This document shows positions 35,439 through 43,473 of a DNA stretch of 64,000 nt, piece after piece. Each line of letters opens with the position of its first letter. The stretch's first letter is position 1. The stretch comes from Paracoccaceae bacterium (GTDB lineage Bacteria; Pseudomonadota; Alphaproteobacteria; Rhodobacterales; Rhodobacteraceae). The stretch lies in assembly GCA_020425085.1 (NCBI GenBank), contig JAGQRW010000004.1, forward strand, positions 62,001 to 126,000, written 5' to 3'. The notes under the pieces were generated by a model, which searched no databases, was not told the DNA's origin, and worked only from the letters and a program-made list of their open reading frames with translations. Position numbers and translations under genes: made by a program.

Positions 35439-36635
35439 TCAGGGGTAAATCGCCGTCACGTCATGGCCATAAAGCCAGTCAAACCGCGCCAGCATCTGAT
35501 CCGCCGCAATCCGGTTAAGCAGCCGCATTCCCATATGCATCGCGCCCCGCGCCGGCAAGGCGGACATGTGATAAATCCCGGTATTGCCGGTCGAACGGGC
35601 AACAATGCGCTTGACCCGATGAACCCGTGCAGCGTGATAGGTCTGAAACGCCGCCTCTGGCCGGTCTTCACGCGCCAGCATCGCCGCCAGAACCCAGCCA
35701 TCCTCCAGCGCCATATTCGCCCCCTGCGCCATGAACGGCAGGGTCGGATGGCAGGCATCGCCAAGCAGCACCAGCCGGCCGTTGGCCCAGCATTCCGCCA
35801 CCGGATGCTGAAACAATCCCCAGAGATGCACCACCTCCGCCACCATCAGCAATCTGCCGACCTCGGGTGCCCAACTGGAAAAACTGCGCCGCATATCGGT
35901 CGAGTCCACCTGATGACTCCAACCTTCGGCCGCCCATTCCTGTCGTTCAGCCACCGCAATCACGTTGACCAGTTCACCGCGGCGCAATGGATAGGTGACC
36001 AGATGCCGTTTCGGCCCCATATAAACCTTGGCCTCGGGCGCATTCTGCCCCCCCACCAGCCTTGACGGCACCGTGGAACGCCACGCCACCTGCCCGGTGA
36101 ACCGCGGCTTGCCGGCATGGCCAAGTACCCCGCGTCCGAGCGAATGCAACCCGTCTGCCGCTACCAGAATTTCCGCATGCTCCTGCTTGCCCTGTTCAAG
36201 CGTCAGCCGGCATTCATCGGCCAGCACCCTGATGTCGCACACTTTATGACCCAGACAAAGGTCAACCCCGCGAAGTCGCGCCGCGTTTGCCAGCATGTCG
36301 ATCAGATCGGCCCGATGCACCAGCAGATAAGGATGCGGATTACCATGCCGCGACCGGGTCATTTCAAGTCGCAGCAAAGGTTCGGGCCTGCGATAATCCC
36401 TTAGTTCCACCGCTTGCAGCTGCATGCCAATGGCGCTGAGTTCCGCCGCCAGCCCCAGCCCTGCCAGTACCGCTGAACCGTTCGGGGTGATCTGCAACCC
36501 GGCCCCGACCTCGGCAAAGGCGTCGGCCTGTTCCAGCAGGCGAACTCTGGCCCCGCGACCGGCCAGCGCCAGTGCTGCCGCCAGTCCGCCGATACCACCG
36601 CCAAGAACGGTGACGTTGCGATCAACCAGGCTCAT
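35439..36635 (-). CDS. FAD-dependent monooxygenase (salicylate hydroxylase-like)
   Basis: A 398-aa flavoprotein hydroxylase. The FAD dinucleotide motif is VTVLGGGIGGLAAALALAGRGARVRLLEQ (8-36), with Glu35 for the ribose. The LLVHRADLIDML segment, ILVAADGLHSLGR (the D-G motif) and the second flavin motif LLGDACHPTLPFMAQGANMALEDG are all present. Such enzymes hydroxylate aromatic or related rings with NAD(P)H. No ring-cleavage genes are adjacent, so the substrate is open. It is downstream of dksA on the same strand with a 73-bp gap, probably transcribed apart. Confidence 0.88.
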   Translation of the reverse strand: MSLVDRNVTVLGGGIGGLAAALALAGRGARVRLLEQADAFAEVGAGLQITPNGSAVLAGLGLAAELSAIGMQLQAVELRDYRRPEPLLRLEMTRSRHGNPHPYLLVHRADLIDMLANAARLRGVDLCLGHKVCDIRVLADECRLTLEQGKQEHAEILVAADGLHSLGRGVLGHAGKPRFTGQVAWRSTVPSRLVGGQNAPEAKVYMGPKRHLVTYPLRRGELVNVIAVAERQEWAAEGWSHQVDSTDMRRSFSSWAPEVGRLLMVAEVVHLWGLFQHPVAECWANGRLVLLGDACHPTLPFMAQGANMALEDGWVLAAMLAREDRPEAAFQTYHAARVHRVKRIVARSTGNTGIYHMSALPARGAMHMGMRLLNRIAADQMLARFDWLYGHDVTAIYP

Positions 36636-36708
36636 TGCAACCCGTCAAATGCACGACACCGGCGCCAACCGGCACCGGTGTCAATTTCATCTGCCGGAAA
36701 CGCCAAGT

Positions 36709-37131
36709 TCAGTCGTCCCGATGCACGCGCTCTTTGCGTTCGTGGCGTTCCTGTGCTTCAAGGCTGAGGGTGGCAATCGGGCGCGCATCCAGACGCTTCA
36801 GCGAAATCGGCTCGCCGGTTTCCTCGCAATAACCATAGGAACCATCCTCGATCCTTCTCAGCGCGCTCTCGATCTTGGACACCAGCTTGCGTTCCCGGTC
36901 GCGGGTGCGAAGTTCCAGCGCGCGGTCGGTTTCCTCGGATGCGCGATCCGCCACATCGGGGATATTGCGCGTGCCGGTCTGCATGCCTTCGATGGTGTCG
37001 CGGTTGCCTTCCAGAATGCTGTTTTTCCAGTTGGTCAACTTGCGGCGAAAATATTCAAGCTGCCGGTCATTCATGAACGGTTCATCGTCAGATGGGGTGT
37101 AGTTCTTATCCAGAACGATTTCCAGTTTCAC
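36709..37131 (-). CDS. dksA: RNA polymerase-binding transcription factor DksA (single-cysteine form)
   Basis: A 140-aa DksA. The coiled coil spans DRQLEYFRRKLTNWKNSILEGNRDTIEGMQ through LRTRDRERKLVSKIESALRRIEDG, with the functional tip DVADRASEETDRA. The C-terminal zinc-finger region, GYCEETGEPISLKRLDARP, keeps only Cys102; the other three cysteines of the C4 site are missing. It binds the RNA polymerase secondary channel, with ppGpp, in the stringent response. The start is a GTG at 37131 with GGGAGG six bases upstream; the longer in-frame extension lacks family similarity. It is divergent from moxR. Confidence 0.92.
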   Translation of the reverse strand: MKLEIVLDKNYTPSDDEPFMNDRQLEYFRRKLTNWKNSILEGNRDTIEGMQTGTRNIPDVADRASEETDRALELRTRDRERKLVSKIESALRRIEDGSYGYCEETGEPISLKRLDARPIATLSLEAQERHERKERVHRDD

Positions 37132-37249
37132 TCGATCCTCCCGAAATCTCTTGGTCGACTCACAAGGAAGTTCCTGCCCGAATTTCCATGGTCTTCGCGC
37201 CACCGCTTACAGAGTCGGCAAAGGTTTGTCACCCCGTCAAATGCACATC

Positions 37250-37277
37250 TTGAAGCTCAGCCGCCATGTGATACTGT
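37250..37277 (+). promoter_or_regulatory. Possible promoter upstream of the MoxR ATPase gene
   Basis: TTGAAG (37250-37255) and an extended -10 TGATACTGT (TG at 37269, TACTGT 37272-37277) with a 16-bp spacer, 37 bp before the ATG of moxR. The extended -10 makes a sigma-70 promoter plausible. Not tested by any other evidence. Confidence 0.4.
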
Positions 37278-37313
37278 CTGCCCGGACCAAAACGCTAGAG
37301 GCTTACAGGCATT

Positions 37314-38153
37314 ATGAAATTCACCGGCACCGAAAACTACGTCGCAACCGACGACCTGACTGTTGCGGTAAACGCATCAATCACCCTTGAACGACCGCTA
37401 TTGGTGAAAGGTGAACCCGGCACCGGCAAGACCGAGCTGGCGCGGCAGATTGCCGAGAGCCTTGGCCTGCCGATTCTGGAATGGAACGTCAAATCCACCA
37501 CCAAGGCGCAACAGGGTCTTTACGAATACGATGCGGTATCACGTCTTCGTGACAGCCAGCTTGGCGAGGAAAAGGTGCATGACGTCAGGAACTACATCAA
37601 GAAAGGCAAGCTGTGGGAAGCGTTCGAGACGGACCAGAAGATCGTGCTGCTGATCGACGAGATCGACAAGGCTGACATCGAATTTCCCAACGATCTGTTG
37701 CAGGAACTCGACCGGATGGAGTTCTTTGTCTACGAGACCGGCGAGACCATTTCGGCCAAGGTTCGCCCGATTGTCATCATCACCTCGAACAACGAAAAGG
37801 AACTGCCGGATGCGTTTTTGCGCCGTTGTTTCTTTCACTATATCCGTTTTCCCGACCCCGACACCCTAAGGAAGATCATCGAGGTGCATCACCCCGGCAT
37901 CAAACCCGCACTGGTGACCGAGGCGCTGACGCAGTTCTTTGAGGTGCGCGAAATGCCCGGCCTGAAGAAAAAGCCGTCAACTTCCGAGGTGCTGGACTGG
38001 CTGAAACTGCTGCTGGTCGAGGATCTGGATCCCGCCGACATGAAACGCGACGGCAAGAACGCGCTGCCAAAACTGCACGGCGCATTGCTGAAGAACGAGC
38101 AGGACGTGCATATGTTCGAACGCCTTGCCTTCATGGCACGCGGTCAGCGCTGA
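37314..38153 (+). CDS. MoxR-type AAA+ ATPase
   Basis: A 279-aa AAA+ ATPase. Walker A GEPGTGKT is at 33-40, Walker B VLLIDEID at 111-118, sensor-1 region VIITSNNEKELPDAFLRRCFFH near 153-174, and the rest forms a lid domain. MoxR ATPases work with VWA-domain partners as chaperones that load metals or assemble complexes. The partner here is probably the VWA/CoxE-like gene three genes downstream. A hairpin follows the stop. The start is the sole ATG before the conserved region. Confidence 0.92.
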   Translation: MKFTGTENYVATDDLTVAVNASITLERPLLVKGEPGTGKTELARQIAESLGLPILEWNVKSTTKAQQGLYEYDAVSRLRDSQLGEEKVHDVRNYIKKGKLWEAFETDQKIVLLIDEIDKADIEFPNDLLQELDRMEFFVYETGETISAKVRPIVIITSNNEKELPDAFLRRCFFHYIRFPDPDTLRKIIEVHHPGIKPALVTEALTQFFEVREMPGLKKKPSTSEVLDWLKLLLVEDLDPADMKRDGKNALPKLHGALLKNEQDVHMFERLAFMARGQR

Positions 38154-38166
38154 GCCAAACGACATC

Positions 38167-38190
38167 TCCCGGCCCATCATCTGGCCGGGA
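38167..38190 (+). terminator. Hairpin after the MoxR gene, without T-run
   Basis: TCCCGGCC (38167-38174) pairs perfectly with GGCCGGGA (38183-38190), giving an 8-bp stem around an 8-nt loop, 13 bp after the moxR stop. No T-tract follows. It could cause partial termination or protect mRNA between moxR and the DUF2927 gene, whose 244-bp leader is otherwise without visible signal. Confidence 0.4.
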
Positions 38191-38397
38191 ACCTGAATTG
38201 CCCCAAGCAGCGAGCATCGCCATGCGCAACCAAGTCTCCATCCGCCCGGTCAGAAATTCGGACGAGACCCGATGGTATCGCCTATGGACCGGCCATCTGA
38301 CAATCAGTGAAACCAGCGCCGGAAAAAATGCCTGCAAGCGGCGGATGCCTTGTGTCCGGATCGGCGTTAAAACCCCGTTCAACCGACATGGCCGGAC

Positions 38398-39780
38398 ATG
38401 AAACATTTCCTGCTGATCCCGGTTTTGTTGCTGCTGGCGGCCTGTGGCGGGATGCCGATGAGCGAGCTGCCGACGCGCCTCAACCCGCTGCCCGACCACT
38501 TGCCGCCGATGAAGGCGTTTTCGGCGACAACTCCGCAGATCTCGCGGGTCAGGGCCAATTCCGATATTGCCCGGGACTTTCTGGAACTGACGTTCGAAAT
38601 GGAAAGCGGGCGGGCGATCGACCGCATGACCCGGTTCGAAGGCCCGGTCACCATTGCATTGGCACAACCGGTTTCGCCGCAATTCGCCGCCGATCTGGCG
38701 GCGCTTCTGGTGCGCCTCAATCGTGAGGCAGGGATCGACATTCACCAGACCGAAACCGGTAAACCGGCGAATATCGTGATCCAGACACTGCCCCGCCGAC
38801 AGTTGCAGGCGACCGTGCCGCATGCCGCCTGTTTCGTAGTGCCAAGGGTCGCCAACTGGGACGAATTCCGCCAGAATCGCCGTTCGGGCAAACTTGACTG
38901 GGCAACGCTGGAGCAGCGTGAGCGTGCAACCGTGTTCATCCCGGCCGATGTTTCCCCGCAAGAGGCACGCGACTGCATGCAGGAAGAGGTGGCACAGGCG
39001 CTTGGCCCGCTGAACGACATCTACCGCCTGGATGACAGCATCTTCAACGACGACAACATCAATCTGGTGCTGACCGGCTTTGACATGCTGATTTTAAGGG
39101 TTTACTACCACCCAAGCCTGAAAAACGGCATGTCCAGAGCCGAGGTTGCCGAGCGTTTGCCGGACATCCTGAACGGCCTCAACCCCTCGGGCCGCCTACC
39201 CCATCCCGACCGGCAGGAAAAGACGCCGCGCGCCTGGATCAACGCCATCGAATCCGCCCTTGCTCCGCGCGTGCCCCGCACCCTTCGGCTGACCTATGCC
39301 CGCAAGGCACTGAAAATCGCCACCGATGCGGGCTGGCATGACAACCGCATGGGATTCACCCTGTTCGTACAAGGCAGGCTGGCGCTTGGCATTGATGGCA
39401 GAACTGCTGTGGACAGTTTCACCCGCGCCTATGAGGTTTATTCCGACAATTTTGGCACAGACGATATCCACACCGCGCATGTCGCGCTGCAACTGGCGGC
39501 GTTTTCACTGTCGCAGGGCGATACCGAACTTGCACTCAGGCTGATCAATGACAGCCTGCCTTCGGTGGCAAGATCAAAAAACGCTGCACTTCTGGCGGCC
39601 TTTCTGATGATCAAGGCCGAGGCGCTGGATTTCGAAGGCCGCCCGGACCAGGCGGCGCTGGTGCGTATGGACAGCCTCGGCTGGGCGCGCTACGGCTTTG
39701 CCAGCGATGAAGATATCCGCGCCCGCCTCAAGGAAACCGCCGCCTTGAGGCCGCGCGGCAAACCACCGGGGGTCGGATGA
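38398..39780 (+). CDS. DUF2927 domain-containing lipoprotein
   Basis: A 460-aa protein with a lipoprotein signal: LLLAACGG with Cys16 as the lipid site. A DUF2927 domain follows, recognised by RMTRFEGPVTIALAQ, ATVPHAACFVVPRVANWDEF, TVFIPADVSPQEARDCMQEEVAQALGPLNDIYRLDDSIFNDDN and VYYHPSLKNGMSRAEV. The C-terminal third (about 300-440) has TPR-like helices. DUF2927 has a putative peptidase-like pattern (the QEEVAQALG helix), but no proven activity. Its stop overlaps the 56-aa gene (ATGA), placing it in the MoxR/VWA cluster. It is probably periplasmic and membrane-tethered. Confidence 0.82.
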   Translation: MKHFLLIPVLLLLAACGGMPMSELPTRLNPLPDHLPPMKAFSATTPQISRVRANSDIARDFLELTFEMESGRAIDRMTRFEGPVTIALAQPVSPQFAADLAALLVRLNREAGIDIHQTETGKPANIVIQTLPRRQLQATVPHAACFVVPRVANWDEFRQNRRSGKLDWATLEQRERATVFIPADVSPQEARDCMQEEVAQALGPLNDIYRLDDSIFNDDNINLVLTGFDMLILRVYYHPSLKNGMSRAEVAERLPDILNGLNPSGRLPHPDRQEKTPRAWINAIESALAPRVPRTLRLTYARKALKIATDAGWHDNRMGFTLFVQGRLALGIDGRTAVDSFTRAYEVYSDNFGTDDIHTAHVALQLAAFSLSQGDTELALRLINDSLPSVARSKNAALLAAFLMIKAEALDFEGRPDQAALVRMDSLGWARYGFASDEDIRARLKETAALRPRGKPPGVG

Positions 39781-39947
39781 TCAGCATTGTTGCCTTTCTG
39801 CTAGGTGCCATCTGGGGCAGCTTCGTTGCCCGGCGACGGGGCGGCAGCACCATCGACATCGTGCTGTATGCGGTTGTACACGGTATCATTCTGGCGCTGC
39901 TGACCGTACTGCTGACAGTCCTTGCCATCAGGATCGGGTGGGTCTGA
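39777..39947 (+). CDS. Small membrane protein between the DUF2927 and VWA genes
   Basis: A 56-aa gene, below most length limits. The ATG overlaps the DUF2927 stop by 4 nt and the stop is 3 bp before the VWA ATG. The peptide has two hydrophobic helices (SIVAFLLGAIWGSFVA, 3-18, and IDIVLYAVVHGIILALLTVLL, 26-46) joined by a basic RRRGGS loop. It is probably a two-pass inner-membrane peptide with the loop in the cytoplasm. Tight spacing on both sides makes it a real gene; it is not a family I can name. Confidence 0.75.
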   Translation: MISIVAFLLGAIWGSFVARRRGGSTIDIVLYAVVHGIILALLTVLLTVLAIRIGWV

Positions 39948-39950
39948 ACC

Positions 39951-41135
39951 ATGTTTCTGCCATTGTTCAATAATCTGCGCGACGCCAGGATGCCGGTGAC
40001 ATTGCGCGAATACATCGACTTTCTGGCAGCGGTGAAAACCGGCATGGTGCTATATGATGTCGAAGGTTTCTACTATCTGGCACGCGCTTCGCTGGTCAAG
40101 GACGAGCGCAACCTTGACAAGTTCGACCGGGTATTCGCCGCCACCTTCAAGGGCATGGAAAACCTCAGCATTGATGACGTGATCAATGCCGTAGATCTGC
40201 CCGAGGAATGGCTGAAGAAGATGGCGGAAAAACACCTAAGCCCCGAAGAAATGGCCGAGATCAAGGCGATGGGTGGGTTCGATAAACTGATGGAGGCGCT
40301 GAAAGAACGGCTGAAAGATCAAAAGGGTCGCCACCAGGGTGGCTCAAAATGGATCGGAACTGCCGGCACCTCACCCTTCGGGGCCGAAGGCTACAACCCC
40401 GAAGGCGTGCGTATCGGCCAGGAAAAATCCCGCCACCAACGCGCCGTCAAGGTCTGGGACAAGCGCGAATTCAGGAACCTCGACGACAGCATCGAACTGG
40501 GCACCCGCAACATCAAGGTCGCCCTGAAGCGCCTGCGCCGCTGGGCCAGAACCGGGGCCGAGGATGAACTGGATCTGAACGGCACCATCCGCGCCACCGC
40601 CGAACACGGTTATCTGGATATCAAGACCCGACCGGAACGGCGCAACGCGGTGAAAGTGCTGCTGTTTCTGGATATCGGCGGCTCGATGGATCCCTACATT
40701 CGCCTGGTCGAGGAACTGTTTTCGGCCGCGCGGACCGAATTCAAGCATCTGGAATATTTCTATTTCCACAACTGCCTTTACGAAGGCGTCTGGAAGGACA
40801 ACCGCCGCCGCTGGAGCGAACAGACCCAGACCTGGGACATCCTGAACACCTACGGGCCGGATTACAAATGCATCTTTGTCGGCGACGCCTCGATGTCGCC
40901 ATATGAAATCGCCTATCCCGGCGGTGCCAATGAACACTGGAACGCCGAAGCGGGCACGGTATGGCTGGCCCGCGCCATGCAGGCATGGAAACACAATATC
41001 TGGATCAACCCGTTGGCGGAAAAACACTGGCAATACACCCATTCGATCCAGATGATCCGCGAACAGTTCGAAAACCGCATGTTTCCAATGACCCTGAAAG
41101 GCATCGAGGAAGGGATGAAAGAACTGGTCCGCTGA
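39951..41135 (+). CDS. VWA domain-containing CoxE-like protein
   Basis: A 394-aa protein. The N-terminus (LREYIDFLAAVKTGM) is followed by a helical region and a charged linker. The von Willebrand A domain begins at about residue 236 with FLDIGGSMD (240-247); the metal-ion-dependent motif is D241-x-G-x-S245, where the usual first Ser is Gly. Further on, YFYFHNCLYEGVW and FVGDASMSPYEI carry the other expected positions. It is the probable partner of the MoxR ATPase. It is within 3 bp of the 56-aa gene and its stop overlaps the next gene. Confidence 0.88.
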   Translation: MFLPLFNNLRDARMPVTLREYIDFLAAVKTGMVLYDVEGFYYLARASLVKDERNLDKFDRVFAATFKGMENLSIDDVINAVDLPEEWLKKMAEKHLSPEEMAEIKAMGGFDKLMEALKERLKDQKGRHQGGSKWIGTAGTSPFGAEGYNPEGVRIGQEKSRHQRAVKVWDKREFRNLDDSIELGTRNIKVALKRLRRWARTGAEDELDLNGTIRATAEHGYLDIKTRPERRNAVKVLLFLDIGGSMDPYIRLVEELFSAARTEFKHLEYFYFHNCLYEGVWKDNRRRWSEQTQTWDILNTYGPDYKCIFVGDASMSPYEIAYPGGANEHWNAEAGTVWLARAMQAWKHNIWINPLAEKHWQYTHSIQMIREQFENRMFPMTLKGIEEGMKELVR

Positions 41136-41482
41136 TGGCAAGACTGCGGCACCTCTGGCAACATCACAAGGGACTGGTTCTGGCCTTTGGCCTGGCCGCG
41201 GCGGTGACGCTGTTCTTTGCGGTGCGATTTCTTGCATTCTATATCTACTGGCAGGATCCGGCACATCACCAGCAGCCGCTGGAACCCTGGATGACACCGC
41301 GCTACGTGGCCTGGTCTTACGATCTGCCGCTGGCTGAAGTCACGGCCATGCTGGGGATATCCGAAACCCCCTCGTTCCGCCCGACCCTGTCGCGCCTTGC
41401 CCGCGAACAAGGTGTGCCGGTGAACACGCTGATCAACAATCTGGCGACAAGCCTTGCGGCAAGAACGGCCAACAGACCGTGA
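41135..41482 (+). CDS. Hypothetical protein with one membrane segment
   Basis: A 115-aa protein beginning at an ATG that shares a base with the VWA stop (TGATG). It has a single hydrophobic helix (GLVLAFGLAAAVTLFFAVRFLAFYIYW, about 13-39) and a soluble tail with VAWSYDLPLAEVTAMLGI and two further helices, TLSRLAREQGVPVNTLINNL, that resemble a small helix-turn-helix pair. I do not recognise the family. Context suggests a component of the MoxR/VWA envelope cluster. The GTG of the DedA gene overlaps its stop. Confidence 0.7.
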   Translation: MARLRHLWQHHKGLVLAFGLAAAVTLFFAVRFLAFYIYWQDPAHHQQPLEPWMTPRYVAWSYDLPLAEVTAMLGISETPSFRPTLSRLAREQGVPVNTLINNLATSLAARTANRP

Positions 41483-42081
41483 CCGATCAACTCCTTGCAC
41501 TGGTGCCAAGCTATGGTTTGCCGCTGCTGGCGCTGATCGTGTTCCTCAGTTGCCTCGCCCTGCCGGTTCCCTCATCATTGGTGATGCTGACTTCCGGCTC
41601 GCTCATCGCAACCGGCGATCTTTCACCCCTGCCGACATTCCTCAGCGCATGGCTGGCGGCGCTTGCGGGGGATCAGGTCGGGTTCCTGCTGGGCCGCCAG
41701 GGCGGCCAGCGACTGCTGCAACGCCTGTCGCGCCGCCCTGACCGCGCCGCACTGATTGCAAGGGCCGCTGACTGGCTCAACCACCGGGGCGGGGTCGGGG
41801 TGTTTCTGTCGCGCTGGCTGTTCAGCCCGCTTGGCCCCTATGTCAATTTCATCGGTGGCGCCAGCAATCTTGGCTGGATGCGATTCAGCATCTGGGGGGC
41901 ATTGGGGGAACTGGTCTGGGTCTGCCTTTATATCGGGCTTGGCTTTGGCTTTGCCCATAACATCACCGCCGTCAGCGAAATCGCATCCGATGCCAGCGGC
42001 CTTCTGGCGGCGGGGCTGGTCACGCTGATACTGGGCTGGCGGCTGCTGAAAGTCTCCGGTCAAACAAAAAAACAACCCTGA
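41479..42081 (+). CDS. DedA family membrane protein
   Basis: A 200-aa polytopic inner-membrane protein of the DedA (VTT/SNARE-associated) family. Seen: LALIVFLSCLALPVPSSLVMLTSGSLIATG, with the re-entrant-loop proline pair, AALAGDQVGFLLGRQGG with the conserved acidic residue, and FLSRWLFSPLGPYVNFIGGASNLGWMRF with the conserved Arg and Gly-P. Members flip undecaprenyl phosphate or phosphatidylethanolamine and help maintain membrane potential. The start is a GTG in a 4-nt overlap with the preceding gene, so it is coupled to the MoxR/VWA cluster. Confidence 0.86.
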   Translation: MTDQLLALVPSYGLPLLALIVFLSCLALPVPSSLVMLTSGSLIATGDLSPLPTFLSAWLAALAGDQVGFLLGRQGGQRLLQRLSRRPDRAALIARAADWLNHRGGVGVFLSRWLFSPLGPYVNFIGGASNLGWMRFSIWGALGELVWVCLYIGLGFGFAHNITAVSEIASDASGLLAAGLVTLILGWRLLKVSGQTKKQP

Positions 42082-42147
42082 TCCTCATTGTTCCTCAAAT
42101 ACTCAAACCCGCACCGCAGGTGCTGAACAGCCTGGTCCCGAAGGGAC
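42082..42147 (+). repeat. Dispersed intergenic element, copy c, with two hairpins
   Basis: TCCTCATTGTTCC, TC, AAATACTC begins directly after the DedA stop. Two perfect hairpins with 3-nt loops follow: GCACC-GCA-GGTGC (42111-42123) and GTCCC-GAA-GGGAC (42135-42147). The layout matches copy b although the stem sequences differ, which points to conserved structure. Confidence 0.65.
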
Positions 42148-42231
42148 ACATTTGCCTTAACCCGCGGCAGGTCTTGCCCATTTGCCGACCGTACCATTGC
42201 CCCGCCACCCGCCACGCCCCATATTGGCATA

Positions 42232-42918
42232 ATGCTGCGCTTTACCCCCATCCTTCTGGCGATCCTTTATGCCTATGCCATGTACCGGTTCTCGGCCTGG
42301 CGGACATCGCGGGAGCTTGACGAAAAATCCTCGCCGCTCAGGGATCCTCGGCTGAACCCTTTGTTTGAGCGCATGGCAGCAGCCCTCGACCTGCCCGCCA
42401 TCAGGGTACATATCTATGAGATCGAGCCGGTCAACGGCCTGGCTGCACCCGATGGCCGGATATTCATTACCCGCGGCTTCTTGCAGAAATTCCAGACCGG
42501 CGAGGTCAGCGCCGAAGAAATCGCCAGCGTCATCGCGCATGAGCTTGGCCATGTCGCGCTAGGCCATTCGCGCCGCCGGATGATCGACTTTTCCGGCCAG
42601 AACGCCATCCGCACTGCACTTGCCATGGTTCTGGGCCGGTTCCTGCCGGGTATCGGCACCTATATTGCCGGATTCATCACCACCTTGCTTGCCGCGCGCC
42701 TGTCACGACAGGATGAATACGAGGCTGACGCATATGCCAGCGCGTTGCTGATGAAATCGGGGATCGGGGTAGAGGCGCAGAAAAGCCTGTTTCTGAAGCT
42801 CGACCAGCTAACCAAATCCAGCGGGCGGCAAATGGCCTGGCTGTTGAGCCACCCCAAGACCGACGAGCGGATCAAGGCAATCGAGATGCGCGAAAAGGCC
42901 TGGGACGGGCGGGCCTGA
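42232..42918 (+). CDS. M48 family metallopeptidase
   Basis: A 228-aa zinc protease. An N-terminal hydrophobic helix (FTPILLAILYAYAMYRF, 4-20) anchors it in the membrane. The zinc site is H103-E-L-G-H107 and Glu162 in the SRQDEYEAD motif. The NGLAAPDGRIFITRGFLQ segment and a second hydrophobic hairpin (TALAMVLGRFLPGIGTYIAGF) follow. It resembles HtpX/Oma1-type proteases of membrane quality control. Its gene comes 150 bp after DedA and converges on the PIN-domain gene. Confidence 0.9.
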   Translation: MLRFTPILLAILYAYAMYRFSAWRTSRELDEKSSPLRDPRLNPLFERMAAALDLPAIRVHIYEIEPVNGLAAPDGRIFITRGFLQKFQTGEVSAEEIASVIAHELGHVALGHSRRRMIDFSGQNAIRTALAMVLGRFLPGIGTYIAGFITTLLAARLSRQDEYEADAYASALLMKSGIGVEAQKSLFLKLDQLTKSSGRQMAWLLSHPKTDERIKAIEMREKAWDGRA

Positions 42919-42927
42919 CGACCCCCG

Positions 42928-43473
42928 CTAACGCGCCAGCACCTTGCCAAGCCTCGGCAACCCGGCCTTTTTCAGCAAGGCGCGGATTTCCTGCGGCTGG
43001 CCCGACAGCAACTCAGCCCTGGCGCGCACCGCTTCGCAAACCGCCGCCACCGGTTGCGGCTGATCCTGCCAGAAATCCATCATCAACCCATCGGGATCGC
43101 GCCTGAGGATACCGCGCGCGCCCAGAGTCCGGGTCGGAAAATCCCCCCGGTTCAGGGTAAGAAGAATTTCCGCATTCCCGCTGATCGCCGCTGCCAGAAC
43201 ATGAAGGTCGGATTGGTCCGGCAGATATAGCTCAGCCTCAAGCGCCGGGTCGGGGACCACCTCGGCATCGGGCCAGCCCGCCCGCAACAGCGCAATCTCG
43301 ACCCGCGCCACATCTGCCTGATCCGGCAGGTTTCGGGCCACCGCCCGCGCCCATTCCTCCAGAATTCGTGCTGACCAAAGCGGTTGAAACAACCCGGCCC
43401 CCGCTGCCCCCAGCAGGATTTCGCGCATCACCGTCGGGTAAAGAACACAGGCATCAAGCAGGATCCGCTTCAT
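42928..43473 (-). CDS. PIN domain-containing protein (RSP_2648-like)
   Basis: A 181-aa PIN ribonuclease-fold protein. Seen: the first catalytic Asp in RILLDACVLYP (Asp7), Glu near LEEWARAVARN, and LPDQSDLHVLAAAI with further acidic residues, followed by ILLTLNRGDFP. It resembles a group of PIN proteins in Rhodobacteraceae named after RSP_2648. There is no antitoxin gene beside it, so it is not an evident toxin-antitoxin pair. Its ATG overlaps the stop of the rRNA methyltransferase gene by 4 nt, which ties it to RNA modification. Target RNA unknown. Confidence 0.8.
   Translation of the reverse strand: MKRILLDACVLYPTVMREILLGAAGAGLFQPLWSARILEEWARAVARNLPDQADVARVEIALLRAGWPDAEVVPDPALEAELYLPDQSDLHVLAAAISGNAEILLTLNRGDFPTRTLGARGILRRDPDGLMMDFWQDQPQPVAAVCEAVRARAELLSGQPQEIRALLKKAGLPRLGKVLAR

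Noticed and set aside
38131-41297. Minus-strand frames of 276 and 308 aa
   Set aside because: They lie opposite the DUF2927 and VWA genes and have no recognisable domain; the plus-strand genes have lipobox, overlaps and motifs.
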